Positions 22,926 through 32,209 of a stretch of 64,000 nt of DNA are shown here, in pieces; positions within the stretch are counted from its first letter, which is position 1, and every line of letters starts with the position of its first letter. Source of the stretch: Phytophthora colocasiae (Eukaryota; Oomycota; Peronosporomycetes; Peronosporales; Peronosporaceae). The stretch lies in NCBI GenBank assembly GCA_018806915.1, contig JAGKQI010000094.1:992001-1056000 (forward strand). The letters are read 5' to 3'. The notes beneath the pieces are model-generated. The model saw nothing but the letters and a program-made list of their open reading frames with translations, was not told the DNA's origin and ran no database searches. The position numbers were made by a program, and so were the translations under genes.

Positions 22926-23292
22926 ACTTGTACAGAGAAAGTCTTCAGTTTTGTAGTGCCCTCTCACCTGGTGTTGATGCCCACGTCTGCTTGGCCAGAG
23001 CAGAAGTCGACTTTATTCTTTAGATTCCAGAACTAGCCGCTATTTTTTTTCCATTAACATGCATTCCTAACATTCACTCTTGTTTCTTGCCGTTGTTCGA
23101 GCCTCGTTGATCTTCACGTCACGTTGCCTGCACTGCCGTTCCTTGCAACACTCTATCTTTTGTAGCTCGCGAGGTTCACAAATAATCTCGTGACATGTTT
23201 AGCGCCATCGCCTACCGTATACCGGTATGTCATTGCGCAGCCGCCATGTCGCGTGACCACCCGATTAGTCACGTTACATGTAACACATTCGT
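22926..23292. other. Noncoding block repeated at 51298-51664
   Basis: No coding signal. Nearly identical to 51298-51664 in the second segment copy. Contains T-rich tracts (23043-23051) and a tcgtgacatg region; no known element recognised. Confidence 0.6.
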
Positions 23293-23374
23293 GTAAGCAT
23301 TGATCGCGTGAATAGAACTATACAGTATGCATGTGATACTGTATTTACCGTATGTAAGCTTCCTTTGATATCCA
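23293..23374 (+). repeat. 82-bp dispersed repeat R1, copy a
   Basis: Begins gtaagcattgatcgcgtgaa and ends gatatcca. Other copies: 23698-23779, 51665-51746, 62861-62947. Function unknown. Confidence 0.8.
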
Positions 23375-23389
23375 ATTTCCCTACTCGTG

Positions 23390-23690
23390 CTACTATTGCA
23401 GTGTGTATTCTCCACAGTTGCAGCAAATAGTCCTGTTCGTCTCTCCATCTTCTTGCAACATCTTTGTTGGACGGGAACAGCAGAAGCTTCCACTCCAACT
23501 CGCTTCGAAATGCCTTACATCATTTGCTCCATAGTGTTTGAAACATGTGCGATAACGGACAAGTGAACAAACAATGTTCCAATGTCTCAATTAAACATAC
23601 ACCGCCCGATTGTTTAGTCACATTAGCAAGGTCGAAATACAATTGTATAGTAGCTTGGCTCGGCTTTGTGCGGTAACGCCATTCGTGTAA
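23390..23690 (-). pseudogene. LINE zf-RVT fragment
   Basis: Minus-strand reading gives ETLEHCLFTCPLSHMFQTLW (zf-RVT) and then, in another frame, sequence like the following part of LINE ORF2. Copy at 51760-52060. Confidence 0.65.
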
Positions 23691-23697
23691 GCTTTGA

Positions 23698-23779
23698 GTA
23701 AGCATTGATCGCGTGAATAGAACAATACAATATGCATGTGATACTGTATTTACCGTATGTAAGCTTCCTTTGATATCCA
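23698..23779 (+). repeat. R1 repeat, copy b
   Basis: Same 82-bp unit, about 240 bp before the first bZIP start codon. Confidence 0.8.
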
Positions 23780-24018
23780 TTTTTCCTACGCGTGCTAGCC
23801 ATTCTCCAATTTCCAGTCTCTTGCGCTGATCCTTCATCCATTCTAAAATGCACTCGTACATGGACCTGCCCAGTACTCAAGCTTTTAGCGACACTGTCAT
23901 CGGTCATGTCGTCCAGCGAAGTTCGAGATGGTGTGACCACGAAGAAGACCAGAAGGTTTACCAACCTCGTACCCGTCATCGCCACACTCCTTACCAACAA
24001 ATACGACGAGGGTACACC

Positions 24019-24921
24019 ATGGACACACCCGAGAGTCCTACCGAAGGGAATAGAGGAGCCTCAATGGAGCCCGCGCTACCGTCTTCCATCGTTGGGCTAA
24101 TCGGCATGACCTTGTCGTCTAGACGGAAGAGAGCTTCATGCATAACATCAGACCTCAAGACTGCAAACGAGATCATCGCCACGAACCGCCATGTCCCAGC
24201 CGAATTACAACAAGTCATTGTCGCTGACGCCTTAGAGAAGAAGATCCGACGGCGAGAGAGCGTCCGGATCGCCCAGGCACGCTTCCGAGAGAAGAAGATG
24301 AAGGCTCAAAACACCATCAGAAGTGCCATCGCTAAGCTCAAGTCGGACATCAAATACCTGGAATCGAAGTCCAAGAACTCGTTGCGTATTCCTATCGCCC
24401 CAACCAAGTGGGCTCTGGCTTCCGAGTACTTCCGACAGTTCAACTGCTACGTTGCTTCACCTATAGCGTTTCGACCAACAGCATCTGAATTTCTGCACGA
24501 GATGATGGACCCAGACGTACTGGTTGGGTCTCAGTTCGGTGTTGAGGCAGCGCTGGAGAACTGGAAGTTGTTCACCGTCTACTTTGAGGACGTCCACGTG
24601 GAGCTCAAGGATATGAAGATGCCTACACCCGACACGCTGGTTGCAAGCACTGTGATGAGTGTGCGTATCACGAACAAGACGCTCCGGAACGCGTTCCCAC
24701 ACTTGATTGACGATAGCGGCAAGCCGTCGGCTCAAGCTACCAGACTGTTGGGGGAGAAACTAGTGATGAAGGGCTCGGTCCTGTTCCGATGGGACTCTTC
24801 GACGGACAAAGTGATGCAGCTCCTCTCGCAGACAGAAATGCTGACATCAATGCTCAACGTGCTGCATAGTTTAGAGGATGTATCCTGTGTCTTTTGCAAG
24901 GCTCGCATCGTGCTTCACTAG
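24019..24921 (+). CDS. bZIP transcription factor-like protein, copy 1
   Basis: 300 residues from the ATG at 24019; the frame is open upstream to 23848, but related copies share this ATG. Residues about 70-110 form a bZIP: basic region RRRESVRIAQARFREKK followed by a short zipper (IRSAIAKLKSDIKYLE). The Asn normally found in the basic region is Val here; oomycete bZIPs with this Asn replaced are known. The remaining 190 residues are an unrecognised domain (PTKWALASEYFRQFNCYVAS, ENWKLFTVYFEDVHVELKDM). Likely nuclear and DNA-binding. Copies: 29135-30028 (minus) and 63190-64000 (plus). Confidence 0.7.
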   Translation: MDTPESPTEGNRGASMEPALPSSIVGLIGMTLSSRRKRASCITSDLKTANEIIATNRHVPAELQQVIVADALEKKIRRRESVRIAQARFREKKMKAQNTIRSAIAKLKSDIKYLESKSKNSLRIPIAPTKWALASEYFRQFNCYVASPIAFRPTASEFLHEMMDPDVLVGSQFGVEAALENWKLFTVYFEDVHVELKDMKMPTPDTLVASTVMSVRITNKTLRNAFPHLIDDSGKPSAQATRLLGEKLVMKGSVLFRWDSSTDKVMQLLSQTEMLTSMLNVLHSLEDVSCVFCKARIVLH

Positions 24922-25124
24922 TAGGGATCGTTAAGTCATTTCAGGGGCGAGCTGTTGCTGCCAGTTCAGGCCAAAACGAAGCGTATCGTTTTTTGTTGGA
25001 CGCAAATTTCACGACAGAAACATGTACGCAGTCAAACGAGAAATGTCAAACCGAACTCAAAAGGAAGTCTCTTCAAGTGTAATTTTGTGTGTAGTGCCCC
25101 AGTGATTGAAATACCTCCAAGCTG

Positions 25125-25375
25125 GTAAGGCAAAAGCCAACACGTTATCGAAGAATTCAGGGACCTGAAGCTTTATCTGGCCAAGAAAGGCAGCGCATGG
25201 TTGTCGGACGAGGACGCTGCGGTGCTGGAGCTGGAGAGAGGAAGAATCCACGAAGATATCCAGAAGTTGGTCGACGGAGAGCAGTTGAAGAACGAGACTA
25301 TTTTGAAGTCGCTAGCCATTACCGAACAAGTTGACATACTGGTAGTGGTTCCACAGGAAAAATCAGTGGCTGTGC
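25125..25375 (+). pseudogene. CRN N-terminal domain fragment
   Basis: Shows LKLYLAKKGSAWLSDEDAA (LxLAK motif near 25168-25190), IEDIQKLVDGEQLKNETILKS-like text and ends at VDILVVVPQEK, the HVLVVVP-type junction motif. A 1-nt frame change precedes LKLYLAK. No signal peptide or start was seen. The next CRN portion is found inverted at 25500-25655. Confidence 0.75.
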
Positions 25376-25394
25376 CATTTACGGGACTACGTAC

Positions 25395-25720
25395 CAACCT
25401 CCGGACAAGAAAAACAGCCGCATGAGGTTTACGAGTGCGAGTTAGGAAAAGTGAGTGAGATGCAAAGAGGCCGTAAATAATAGCGCTAAGATTCTCGATT
25501 GCGCCAATCATTTCGCAGCAGTTGCTCTGCTGTAGAGTGTTTATCTTTGAGTTGGTGTAGGGCGTGCGATTGCCTTCAGAGTGTGATCATAGATCACCTT
25601 GAGCATTGCCGAATGATGGCTCGTAAAACCAATTTGAAACCAATCGCTGAAGGTTGCATAACTCGCACTCTTAAACCTCATGCAGCCGTTTTTCTTGTCC
25701 GGAGGTTCGTAATTCTCGCA
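25395..25720. repeat. Imperfect inverted repeat, arms about 55 bp
   Basis: 25395-25447 and 25662-25717 are imperfect reverse complements, sharing aacctccggacaagaaaaac. They flank the inverted CRN middle fragment. Confidence 0.7.
25500..25655 (-). pseudogene. CRN middle fragment (inverted)
   Basis: Minus-strand reading FTSHHSAMLKVIYDHTLKA matches FTSHHSAMLTEICGHTFKA in the CRN at 26372-27175, right after its VVVPQQE motif. It is the direct continuation of 25125-25375, but on the other strand. Confidence 0.7.
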
Positions 25721-26365
25721 TTGAATGAGCAAAGAAGACAGTGTCGAAATAATACTGCTGCAGTGCTTTATCTGCTCGAATTGCTCGTTCTTCCGGTGTT
25801 GTATTCTCCAAAACATCCTTCACTGCATCACACAGCGTCCCACTATCAAAGCCAGCTACCAGACCAGGGACATCTTGAAGTGCGTGCTCTTTAGTAGACG
25901 TCCCACCTAGAAACTGCTCTCCGTACGCTCCTGTTCTCGCTCGAATCAATGCGCCAGACGACGAAGTGATCAATTCGTTCATAGGAGCTATGTCGGTTGT
26001 GATGACAAACGCTCGAGCTGACCTTGCTTGGTTGATATAATGGCCGTAACCTTCCATTAGACTCGGACACAGGAAGAACCGACCTTCAGAAATGACCCGG
26101 CCGAATTGATCCGAAGGTAAATGACCGGAATGAACGCGAATGTTGGAGCTATTGCTGATCTGCTCACCGTAGTCGCTCTTAAACGCGCCGTCGTATAAAT
26201 TCTGATCCACGTAGAAATCTAAAGAGGTGAAATCTGGTTGATTCAACCAACAGTCCAGTACTTGACGTGTTCCCTTTTGAACACTTGAGCCAGCAGTGTG
26301 AATGAACGCCACGTCCGAGAAGTTTTTCTCCTGCATTGAGTCTTCTCTAGAACTTAAACGACTCC
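25671..26365 (-). pseudogene. C-terminal half of a glycosyltransferase (GT4-like)
   Basis: The 221-codon ORF (from 26336) reads FIHTAGSSVQKGTRQVLDCW, FLCPSLMEGYGHYINQARSA and VITTDIAPMNELI, the donor-site half of a GT-B, GT4-like glycosyltransferase. It is a paralogue of the gene at 36384-37927. The first Glu of the usual E-x7-E motif is present, but the second is Gln. The N-terminal half is missing; CRN sequence begins only a few bases upstream (26372). Confidence 0.6.
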
Positions 26366-26371
26366 GTAGTG

Positions 26372-27175
26372 TTAACGCCAGGGGAACTCGTCGGTGATAG
26401 CACTCATAACCAAAAGGTCCGTACTTCCAGAGAGTTCAATGTTGTGACATGGAATGTACACCTTGATAAAGTTGTTCTTGTGTTCGACGCCAATCACACG
26501 AAGCCCCTCTTTGTCAAGCAATTCTTTGATGTTGGCTTCCACGTACTTGAGGTATTGCTTGTGTTGTTGATCGTCACGAAGATGGCTCCATTGAAAGGGG
26601 TCCACAGGAGCAGATCAAATGTTTTGCAGTTCGACTGGAATCGAATGCTGAGCCCACGGAATCTTCAAAGCTGCTAGAAGCTCCTCTCCTTGCGTTACAC
26701 TCATGCTTGAGTGGGCGTAATGCTTGCGATTTGCCTTGAAAGTGTGACCGCAGATCTCCGTGAGCATTGCTGAATGATGGCTTGTAAACTCTTGTTGTGG
26801 AACCACCACCAGCACGTGAAGTGAAACGACGATACGGGTTTGTGCAGCGAGTGGTGGTGGCATGTTGCGCTTTTTCAGCACCCACTCCAACGTTTTCGTA
26901 TCCCTCAACTGCTCTCCTTTGACCATCATCTCGATGTCACTGTGGGATTCTCCTCGGGCCAGCGCGAGCCCCGCACAGTCATCCTTTGTCAGCCATGCGC
27001 CGTCGCCTTTCTTCGCTAGATAAAGCTGCAGGTTATTGACGTCGACATTCTTCAAGACGTTCGGCTTGGTCCCCTTGATTGCCGTTTTGAGTTCCGCAAT
27101 CGACTTCTCCTGGTTAATACCAATCGGGAAGGGGTCTTTCGTCATACCGACGATCGCACAATAAAGCTTTAACAT
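26372..27175 (-). pseudogene. CRN effector gene with one in-frame stop
   Basis: Starts at ATG 27175. The N-terminal domain has LYCAIVG, NNLQLYLAKKGDGAWL (LxLAK motif) and VSLHVLVVVPQQE. TGA at 26615-26617 interrupts the frame, which then continues in the same phase (WSHLRDDQQHKQYLKYVEAN, STDLLVMSA) to 26372. The C-terminal nuclease-like region of the neighbour at 27494-28738 is missing. CRN proteins are host-translocated effectors acting mostly in the plant nucleus. No classic signal peptide is visible, as is common in this family. Confidence 0.78.
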
Positions 27176-27493
27176 CTTTTGTCAAGCCGGTGGATTCTGA
27201 AATGGCAAAAAGAGGTGAACGTTTTGAAATTTAAGAGTAAGGAAATTGAAGGCCTTTCCGTAACAGTAACACGATAATATATACTAGAGGTGACAGTACT
27301 TTCTAAGTACACGCAGGAGGTAAATGTGTATGCCGTAGTATTTGCCAAGTACGCTTGACTAAAGAGTCTTGAGTCTAATCTTAGATGGAATAAACCTCCC
27401 ACTAACGATGCCTACTCGAAAGGTTTACCTCTGAATAAGAATGTTAAATACGAAGCGCAAAAACGTCTTTTTCATTCGAGAATCTGCCGAAAG
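27176..27493. promoter_or_regulatory. 318-bp spacer between divergent CRN starts
   Basis: Separates ATG 27175 (minus) from ATG 27494 (plus), so it must hold both promoters if both were transcribed. AT-rich; no element was identified with confidence. Confidence 0.4.
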
Positions 27494-28738
27494 ATGATAA
27501 CCCTCTTCTGTATGTTCGTTGGTACGAAAGAGCCTTTTCCTTTGACTATCGACGAGAAAAAGTCGGTTGGAGAACTCAAGGTCGTTATTAAGGAGGCCAA
27601 GTCGATCGAGTTGGAACATCTCGACGCCGATGACCTGTGGCTCTACCTGGCAACGAAAGGCGATGGCGAGTGGCTGACAGCTGACGATACGGAAGATATT
27701 AAGATGCTGATTAGAGGAGAACGGTTGTGGCCCGGCATCACCTTGATGTTTATGCTTGAGAAGTTGCCGACATTAACCGCTGAGCAACTCCACGTGCTCG
27801 TATTGCTCCCAGAGCAAAGAGACGCCTGCGAGCCATTCCTCATGACGGATTACGATCGAGTTGAACGTGAGCGTTACGAGCTCTCGAAGATGAACTCAAG
27901 AGAGACAAGAGAGCTTCTGAATACCTTGGGGATTGACTTGCTACCGTATACAGTTCCAGTCTCGGTTCAAGATCAGGATTTTGATCAAGTTGAAGCGTTC
28001 AAGTGGGAGACAATTCTCAATGAAAGTGGCGAACAGGCTGGACCCTTTGAGCAACAGCAACGTCAACGATACCTCAGGTACATGGAAGACAATATCAACA
28101 ATGTTCTCGTGGAGGAGGAGCTTTGCGTACTCGCAATGGAAAAAGACCGCAACATCCTCAGTGTTGCACTCCCTGGCTATGACATGGAACTTGTTGGAAA
28201 CGCAGACCTTCTCGTTATGAGTGCTCTTGCCAAGCAGATTCCGAGTTACGTGGCTCTTTTGACTGGCGTGAGGATGCTGATCGACGTGAGAGTCGATGCG
28301 TGCAACAACAGTCGAGCCATCTATCGAACTCTGTCGGAACTGATTGCACTGGATGTTCTTGCCAACGACCTGGTGATGGCTCTACTGACTAACTTGACGG
28401 ATTACTGGGAGTTCTTTTGGGTCTCGGACAAGGACGACGGTTGTGTTTCCATTCAACACGTGGTTTTTGCTCGTCCAGGCGAAGCATTCGCTATGATCAA
28501 GGCGACCCTTACGCAGTCGCCAATGGCTCATGAGATCAATATTCCATGGCTTGGAGAACCTGTGAAGCGACACAAACTGGCTGCGTTGCTGCCATCTATT
28601 TGCGACAATACTGCCGTTCTTGAGGCATTTGAACGGTACCATGCCATCTCTAGTGTGTTTGGTCCTGACGAGGACTTGGCGCGTGCTTTGGGTCGTCAGA
28701 TTGCTCGTTCGATTCCCGTTTTCAGCATGTGCACGTGA
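27494..28738 (+). CDS. CRN (Crinkler) effector, intact
   Basis: 414 codons, uninterrupted. The N-terminal domain runs from MITLFCMFVG through DDLWLYLATKGDGEWL (LxLAK-type motif, residues 50-55) to LHVLVLLPEQ (HVLV-P motif, residues 100-106). The C-terminal region, residues about 170-400, has VGNADLLVMSA, then GVRMLIDVRV, then AIYRTLSELIALDV and LTNLTDYWEFFWV. That spacing resembles the restriction-endonuclease-like (PD-D/ExK) nuclease domain described in many CRNs, but the catalytic Lys would be Arg here (IDVR), so activity is uncertain. Family role: host-nuclear effector. Fragments of the same C-terminus lie at 17891-18560, 30873-31033 and 50747-51295. Confidence 0.82.
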   Translation: MITLFCMFVGTKEPFPLTIDEKKSVGELKVVIKEAKSIELEHLDADDLWLYLATKGDGEWLTADDTEDIKMLIRGERLWPGITLMFMLEKLPTLTAEQLHVLVLLPEQRDACEPFLMTDYDRVERERYELSKMNSRETRELLNTLGIDLLPYTVPVSVQDQDFDQVEAFKWETILNESGEQAGPFEQQQRQRYLRYMEDNINNVLVEEELCVLAMEKDRNILSVALPGYDMELVGNADLLVMSALAKQIPSYVALLTGVRMLIDVRVDACNNSRAIYRTLSELIALDVLANDLVMALLTNLTDYWEFFWVSDKDDGCVSIQHVVFARPGEAFAMIKATLTQSPMAHEINIPWLGEPVKRHKLAALLPSICDNTAVLEAFERYHAISSVFGPDEDLARALGRQIARSIPVFSMCT

Positions 28739-29134
28739 TTCACATAAAGGTGACAGCGTTTTTTTTTCGTTCGGCACCATTTACTTACGAGTTTTCTTGG
28801 CAACGTCATAACCCTTCAAAACCACCGAGTATTTCCCTTAACGAATTAAGATAACTTCTCTCCATTTTGGCCTTTTTTACTATAAATTCTTCTAGCTTAT
28901 TTCAATCACAGGGCACTCTCTACACACTGCGATTCAAGCTACATGAATTGTTGCAACACAGAGAACAAAATCGACGAAGTGGATCTAGACGAGGATATAT
29001 ACTTTAGTATTACTGTAGTAGAACAGAGCATTCCCCTGGTCGGATTTCTCGTTTGGTTGATCACAGCGTTAGAGGAAGAAGGATACAATTTGTATATCGA
29101 ATACTAGTAGTACATGTTAATGATCCTACATGTA
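28739..29134. other. Intergenic between CRN and bZIP copy 2
   Basis: No convincing coding sequence. Contains the converging 3' flanks of the CRN (plus) and bZIP (minus) genes and a T8 run near 28757. An inverted match acatgtacta / ctagtacatgt lies near 29107-29135. Confidence 0.5.
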
Positions 29135-30028
29135 CTAGTGAAGCGTAATGCGAGCCTTGCAAAAGACGCTGGATACATCCTCTAAACTATGCAGCACGTT
29201 GAGCATCGATGTCAGCATATCTGTCTGCGAGAGGAGCTGCATCACTTTATCCGTCGAAGAGTCCCATCGGAACAGGACCGAGCCCTTCATCACTAGTTTC
29301 TCCCCCAACAGTCTGGTAGCTTGAGCCGACGGCTTGCCGCTATCGTCAATCAAGTGTGGGAACGCGTTCCGGAGCGTCTTGTTCGTGATACACACACTCG
29401 TCACAGTGCTTGCAACCAGCGTGTCGGGTGTAGGCATCTTCATATCCTTGAGCTCCACGTGGACGTCCTCAAAGTAGACGGTGAACAACTTCCAGTTCTC
29501 CAACGCTGCCTCAACACCGAACTGAGATCCAACCAGTACGTCTGGATCCATCATCTCGTGCAGATATTCAGATGCTGTTGGTCGAAACGCTATAGGTGAA
29601 GCAACGTAGCAGTTGAACTGTCGGAAGTACTCGGAAGCCAGAGCCCACTTGGTTGGGGCGATAGGAATACGCAACGAGTTCTTGGACTTCGATTCCAGGT
29701 ATTTGATGTCCGACTTGAGCTTAGCGATGGCACTTCTGATGGTGTTTTGTGCCTTCATCTTCTTCTCTCGAAAGCGTGCCTGGGCGATTCGGACGCTCTC
29801 TCGACGCCGGATCTTTTTCTCTAAGGCGTCAGCGACAATGACTTGTTGTAATTCCGCTGGGACATGGCGGTTCGTGGCGATGATCTCGTTGGCAGTCTTG
29901 AGGTCTGATGTTATGCATGAAGCTCTCTTCCGTCTAGACGACAAGGTCGAGCCGATCAGCCCAACGATGGAGGACGGGAGCGTAGAGACTTCTCTCTCGA
30001 CTTCGGTAGGTCTCTCAGGTGTGTCCAT
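29135..30028 (-). CDS. bZIP transcription factor-like protein, copy 2
   Basis: 297 residues from ATG 30028; the frame is open further upstream to 30295. Nearly identical to copy 1 with the same VRIAQARFREKK basic region, but residues near the N-terminus differ (EVEREVST in place of a longer stretch). Opposite orientation to copy 1, with the CRN cluster between them. It ends KARITLH. Confidence 0.7.
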   Translation of the reverse strand: MDTPERPTEVEREVSTLPSSIVGLIGSTLSSRRKRASCITSDLKTANEIIATNRHVPAELQQVIVADALEKKIRRRESVRIAQARFREKKMKAQNTIRSAIAKLKSDIKYLESKSKNSLRIPIAPTKWALASEYFRQFNCYVASPIAFRPTASEYLHEMMDPDVLVGSQFGVEAALENWKLFTVYFEDVHVELKDMKMPTPDTLVASTVTSVCITNKTLRNAFPHLIDDSGKPSAQATRLLGEKLVMKGSVLFRWDSSTDKVMQLLSQTDMLTSMLNVLHSLEDVSSVFCKARITLH

Positions 30029-30429
30029 GGTGTACCCTCGTCGTATTTGTTGGTAAGGAGCGTGACGATGACGGGTACGAGGATGGTAAACCTTCTGGTC
30101 TTCTTTGTGGTCACACCGTCTCGAACTTCGCTGGACGACATGACCGATGACAGTGTCGCTAAAAGTTTGAGTATTGGGGTGGTTCAAGGCGCACGAGTTC
30201 ATTTTAGAATGGAAGCGCGAGAGACTGAAAATTGGAGAATGGCTAGCACGAGTAGGGAAATTGGAACGGTACATATCACATGTATTTCTATTCACGTGAT
30301 CAAGCTTACAATGTATTATCCTTCTCGCGATCTCACAATCACAATCAAAACAAATACATGTACGTAGCCAAGCGAAGTCTATGTAGTAACCAGGAATAAC
30401 CAGTTAATCAACTTCAATTTCCTTCCTTA

Positions 30430-30850
30430 CTCAAAGCTTGCACGAATGGCGTTACCGCAGAAAGCCAAGCTACTAAACAATTGTATTTCTACCTTGCTAA
30501 CGTGACTAAGAATTGAGACACTGGAACACTGTTTGTTCGCTTGTCCGGGGTTTTCGCACATGTGATGACGCAAGGCATTTCGAAGCGAGTTGGAGTGGAA
30601 GCTCCTGCTGTTCCCGTCCAACAAGGATGTTGCAAGAAGATGGAGATACGACCTTTATTTGCTGCTCTGCAATAGTGCGTCGCGCGACATGCAACGACAT
30701 GCAGGCTTCATTTCGAAGCTATTGTCAATTCTTCATTCGGCATGCATCTGAGTTGGAACATTGACGGTGAAGTGCTTAACCAAATGCTTGTGCGCTTGGG
30801 GTTTGAATTCGGACAACCTGAACTTCTTCCTAACCCCCCAAGATAACGCA
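30430..30850 (+). pseudogene. LINE 3'-end fragment
   Basis: Plus-strand reading gives RIETLEHCLFACPGFSHM (zf-RVT, 30508-30565) and later MLVRLGFEFGQPELLPNP near 30782-30840, in broken frames. Same family as 23390-23690 and 50067-50270, opposite strand to the former. Confidence 0.65.
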
Positions 30851-30872
30851 TATGGATGGACTCCTCGAAATT

Positions 30873-31033
30873 ATGCAATCGCCAACGGCTCATGAGATCA
30901 GTATTCTATGGCTTGGAGACTCTGAGAACCTGTAAAGCGGATCCAAATGCAGCTAGCTATCAACGAAAATGCTGCGGTTCTTGAAACAATTTAGATGTTA
31001 AATACTTCGAAGCGCTAGCACAAGCGGATGAAT
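30873..31033 (+). pseudogene. CRN C-terminal scrap
   Basis: caatcgccaacggctcatga and the following bases match the CRN region encoding QSPMAHEINIPWLGEPVK (28515-28570), then decay. The copia element enters just after it (31039). Confidence 0.6.
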
Positions 31034-31038
31034 ACCTT
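31034..31038. repeat. Target site duplication acctt of plus-strand copia, left
   Basis: acctt at 31034-31038 and again at 36342-36346, directly flanking the LTRs. Confidence 0.9.
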
Positions 31039-31217
31039 TGTTGGAAACGGCATCCGTGTTGAAAGACTGAGCAATCGCAGCAGTTAAAAGATCTACCGTA
31101 GGTAAAAAGATCCTCCGCTCAAGAGTCACAGGGCAGGAAGCCTCAGTCCAAGATTTCCCTTCTTATCAACAAGTTGTATATCTTTGCGTGTGAAGATCTA
31201 GTGTACACATTCTGTTA
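31039..31217 (+). repeat. Copia 5' LTR, 179 bp
   Basis: Begins TGTTGGAAACGGC, ends ATTCTGTTA. Identical by eye to 36163-36341. Confidence 0.93.
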
Positions 31218-31230
31218 GGGTTATAGGCCC
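31218..31230 (+). other. Primer binding site of plus-strand copia
   Basis: gggttataggccc directly follows the LTR. It is a 2-base variant of gggttatgagccc, the complement of the initiator tRNA-Met anticodon stem-loop used by copia-type elements with half-tRNA priming. Confidence 0.6.
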
Positions 31231-31270
31231 AACCTTACACTACCTCTAGAACCGTGAAAGTGAAAGCAAT

Positions 31271-32179
31271 ATGTCATCGTCGTCCGACTCGGATGGTAGC
31301 AAGCAGCAGTAAGCACAAGTGGCTTCAAGATCGGTTCGTCAGGAACTCCTGTCCGGTGGGATGGTGAGGACTGGACCTTCTACAAGCGCGCTATGCTAAA
31401 CGCTTTCGAGGAGGGTTTGCTCGACGAAATTGCCCTCGGCACCGAGAAGGAAGGCTCGACCGAAGAAGATAAGAAGGAATACAAGAAGAAGCAGGCCAAG
31501 GTGAAGATTTTGATCCAAGGCTCGCTTACAAAGAGGCTTGCCAAGCAAGTGATGTCAAAGAAGACCGGTACGGAGATGTGGGAGGAGCTGTGCTCCATCT
31601 ACGAAGGCAAACCACCCCAGCAGTCACAGCACAGAAGGTGTATCGCTTGCAGGGCGAGCTACACAGAACGAATCTGCGCGGCAAAGATGACGTGCGTGGG
31701 CACCTGTACAAGCTCTTCGACACATCAAGGACCAGCTTGAGGATCTTGGTGCGCCAGTGAATGACTTGCAGATGGTGGATCAGAATGTTGCGGAGCCTGC
31801 CGGTGCAGACCTGCTACGACGAACTACGAAGAAAAATTCTATTCAGCTCGAATATGAACAAGTACACCCCAGACAAAGTTCGAGAAATGATCCTGACAGC
31901 AGAAGCAAGGAGCAAGGACTGGACAACAACGCCTTTGGTAACAGGCAGGGCAACCAGTCGAATCGAGGTGGCGGCAAGCCACTTGTGAAACAAGAAGCCC
32001 ACTGGAGACTCCGCAAGAACGCAGGGAAAGCCAAAGCTGACGTGAAGTGCTTTCAGTGTGGTGAAATGGGCCACTACAAGAGTGACCGCCCAGAGCTCGA
32101 GGATAAATCGAGCGGCAAGAAGGCCGAGGCCGGCATGCGCGCTCAGGCAAGGCTGCCGAGGCAGAAGCGCAACCTGTGA
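31271..32179 (+). pseudogene. Copia gag, broken
   Basis: ATG 31271 opens a frame that stops at 31310. Gag text continues in another frame from about 31324 (GTPVRWDGEDWTFYKRAML), through KTGTEMWEELCSIYEG, with further shifts near 31620 and 31740. The knuckle CFQCGEMGHYKSDRPE near 32047-32095 has Arg at the last Cys position, so zinc binding would be lost. Confidence 0.8.
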
Positions 32180-32209
32180 TGACAGAAGTAGCTGCACCAG
32201 ATCACAAAC

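Noticed and set aside
28382..28780. 132-codon minus-strand ORF opposite the CRN gene
   Set aside because: It is a shadow of the intact CRN; a similar shadow frame appears in the CRN fragment at 17931-18392.
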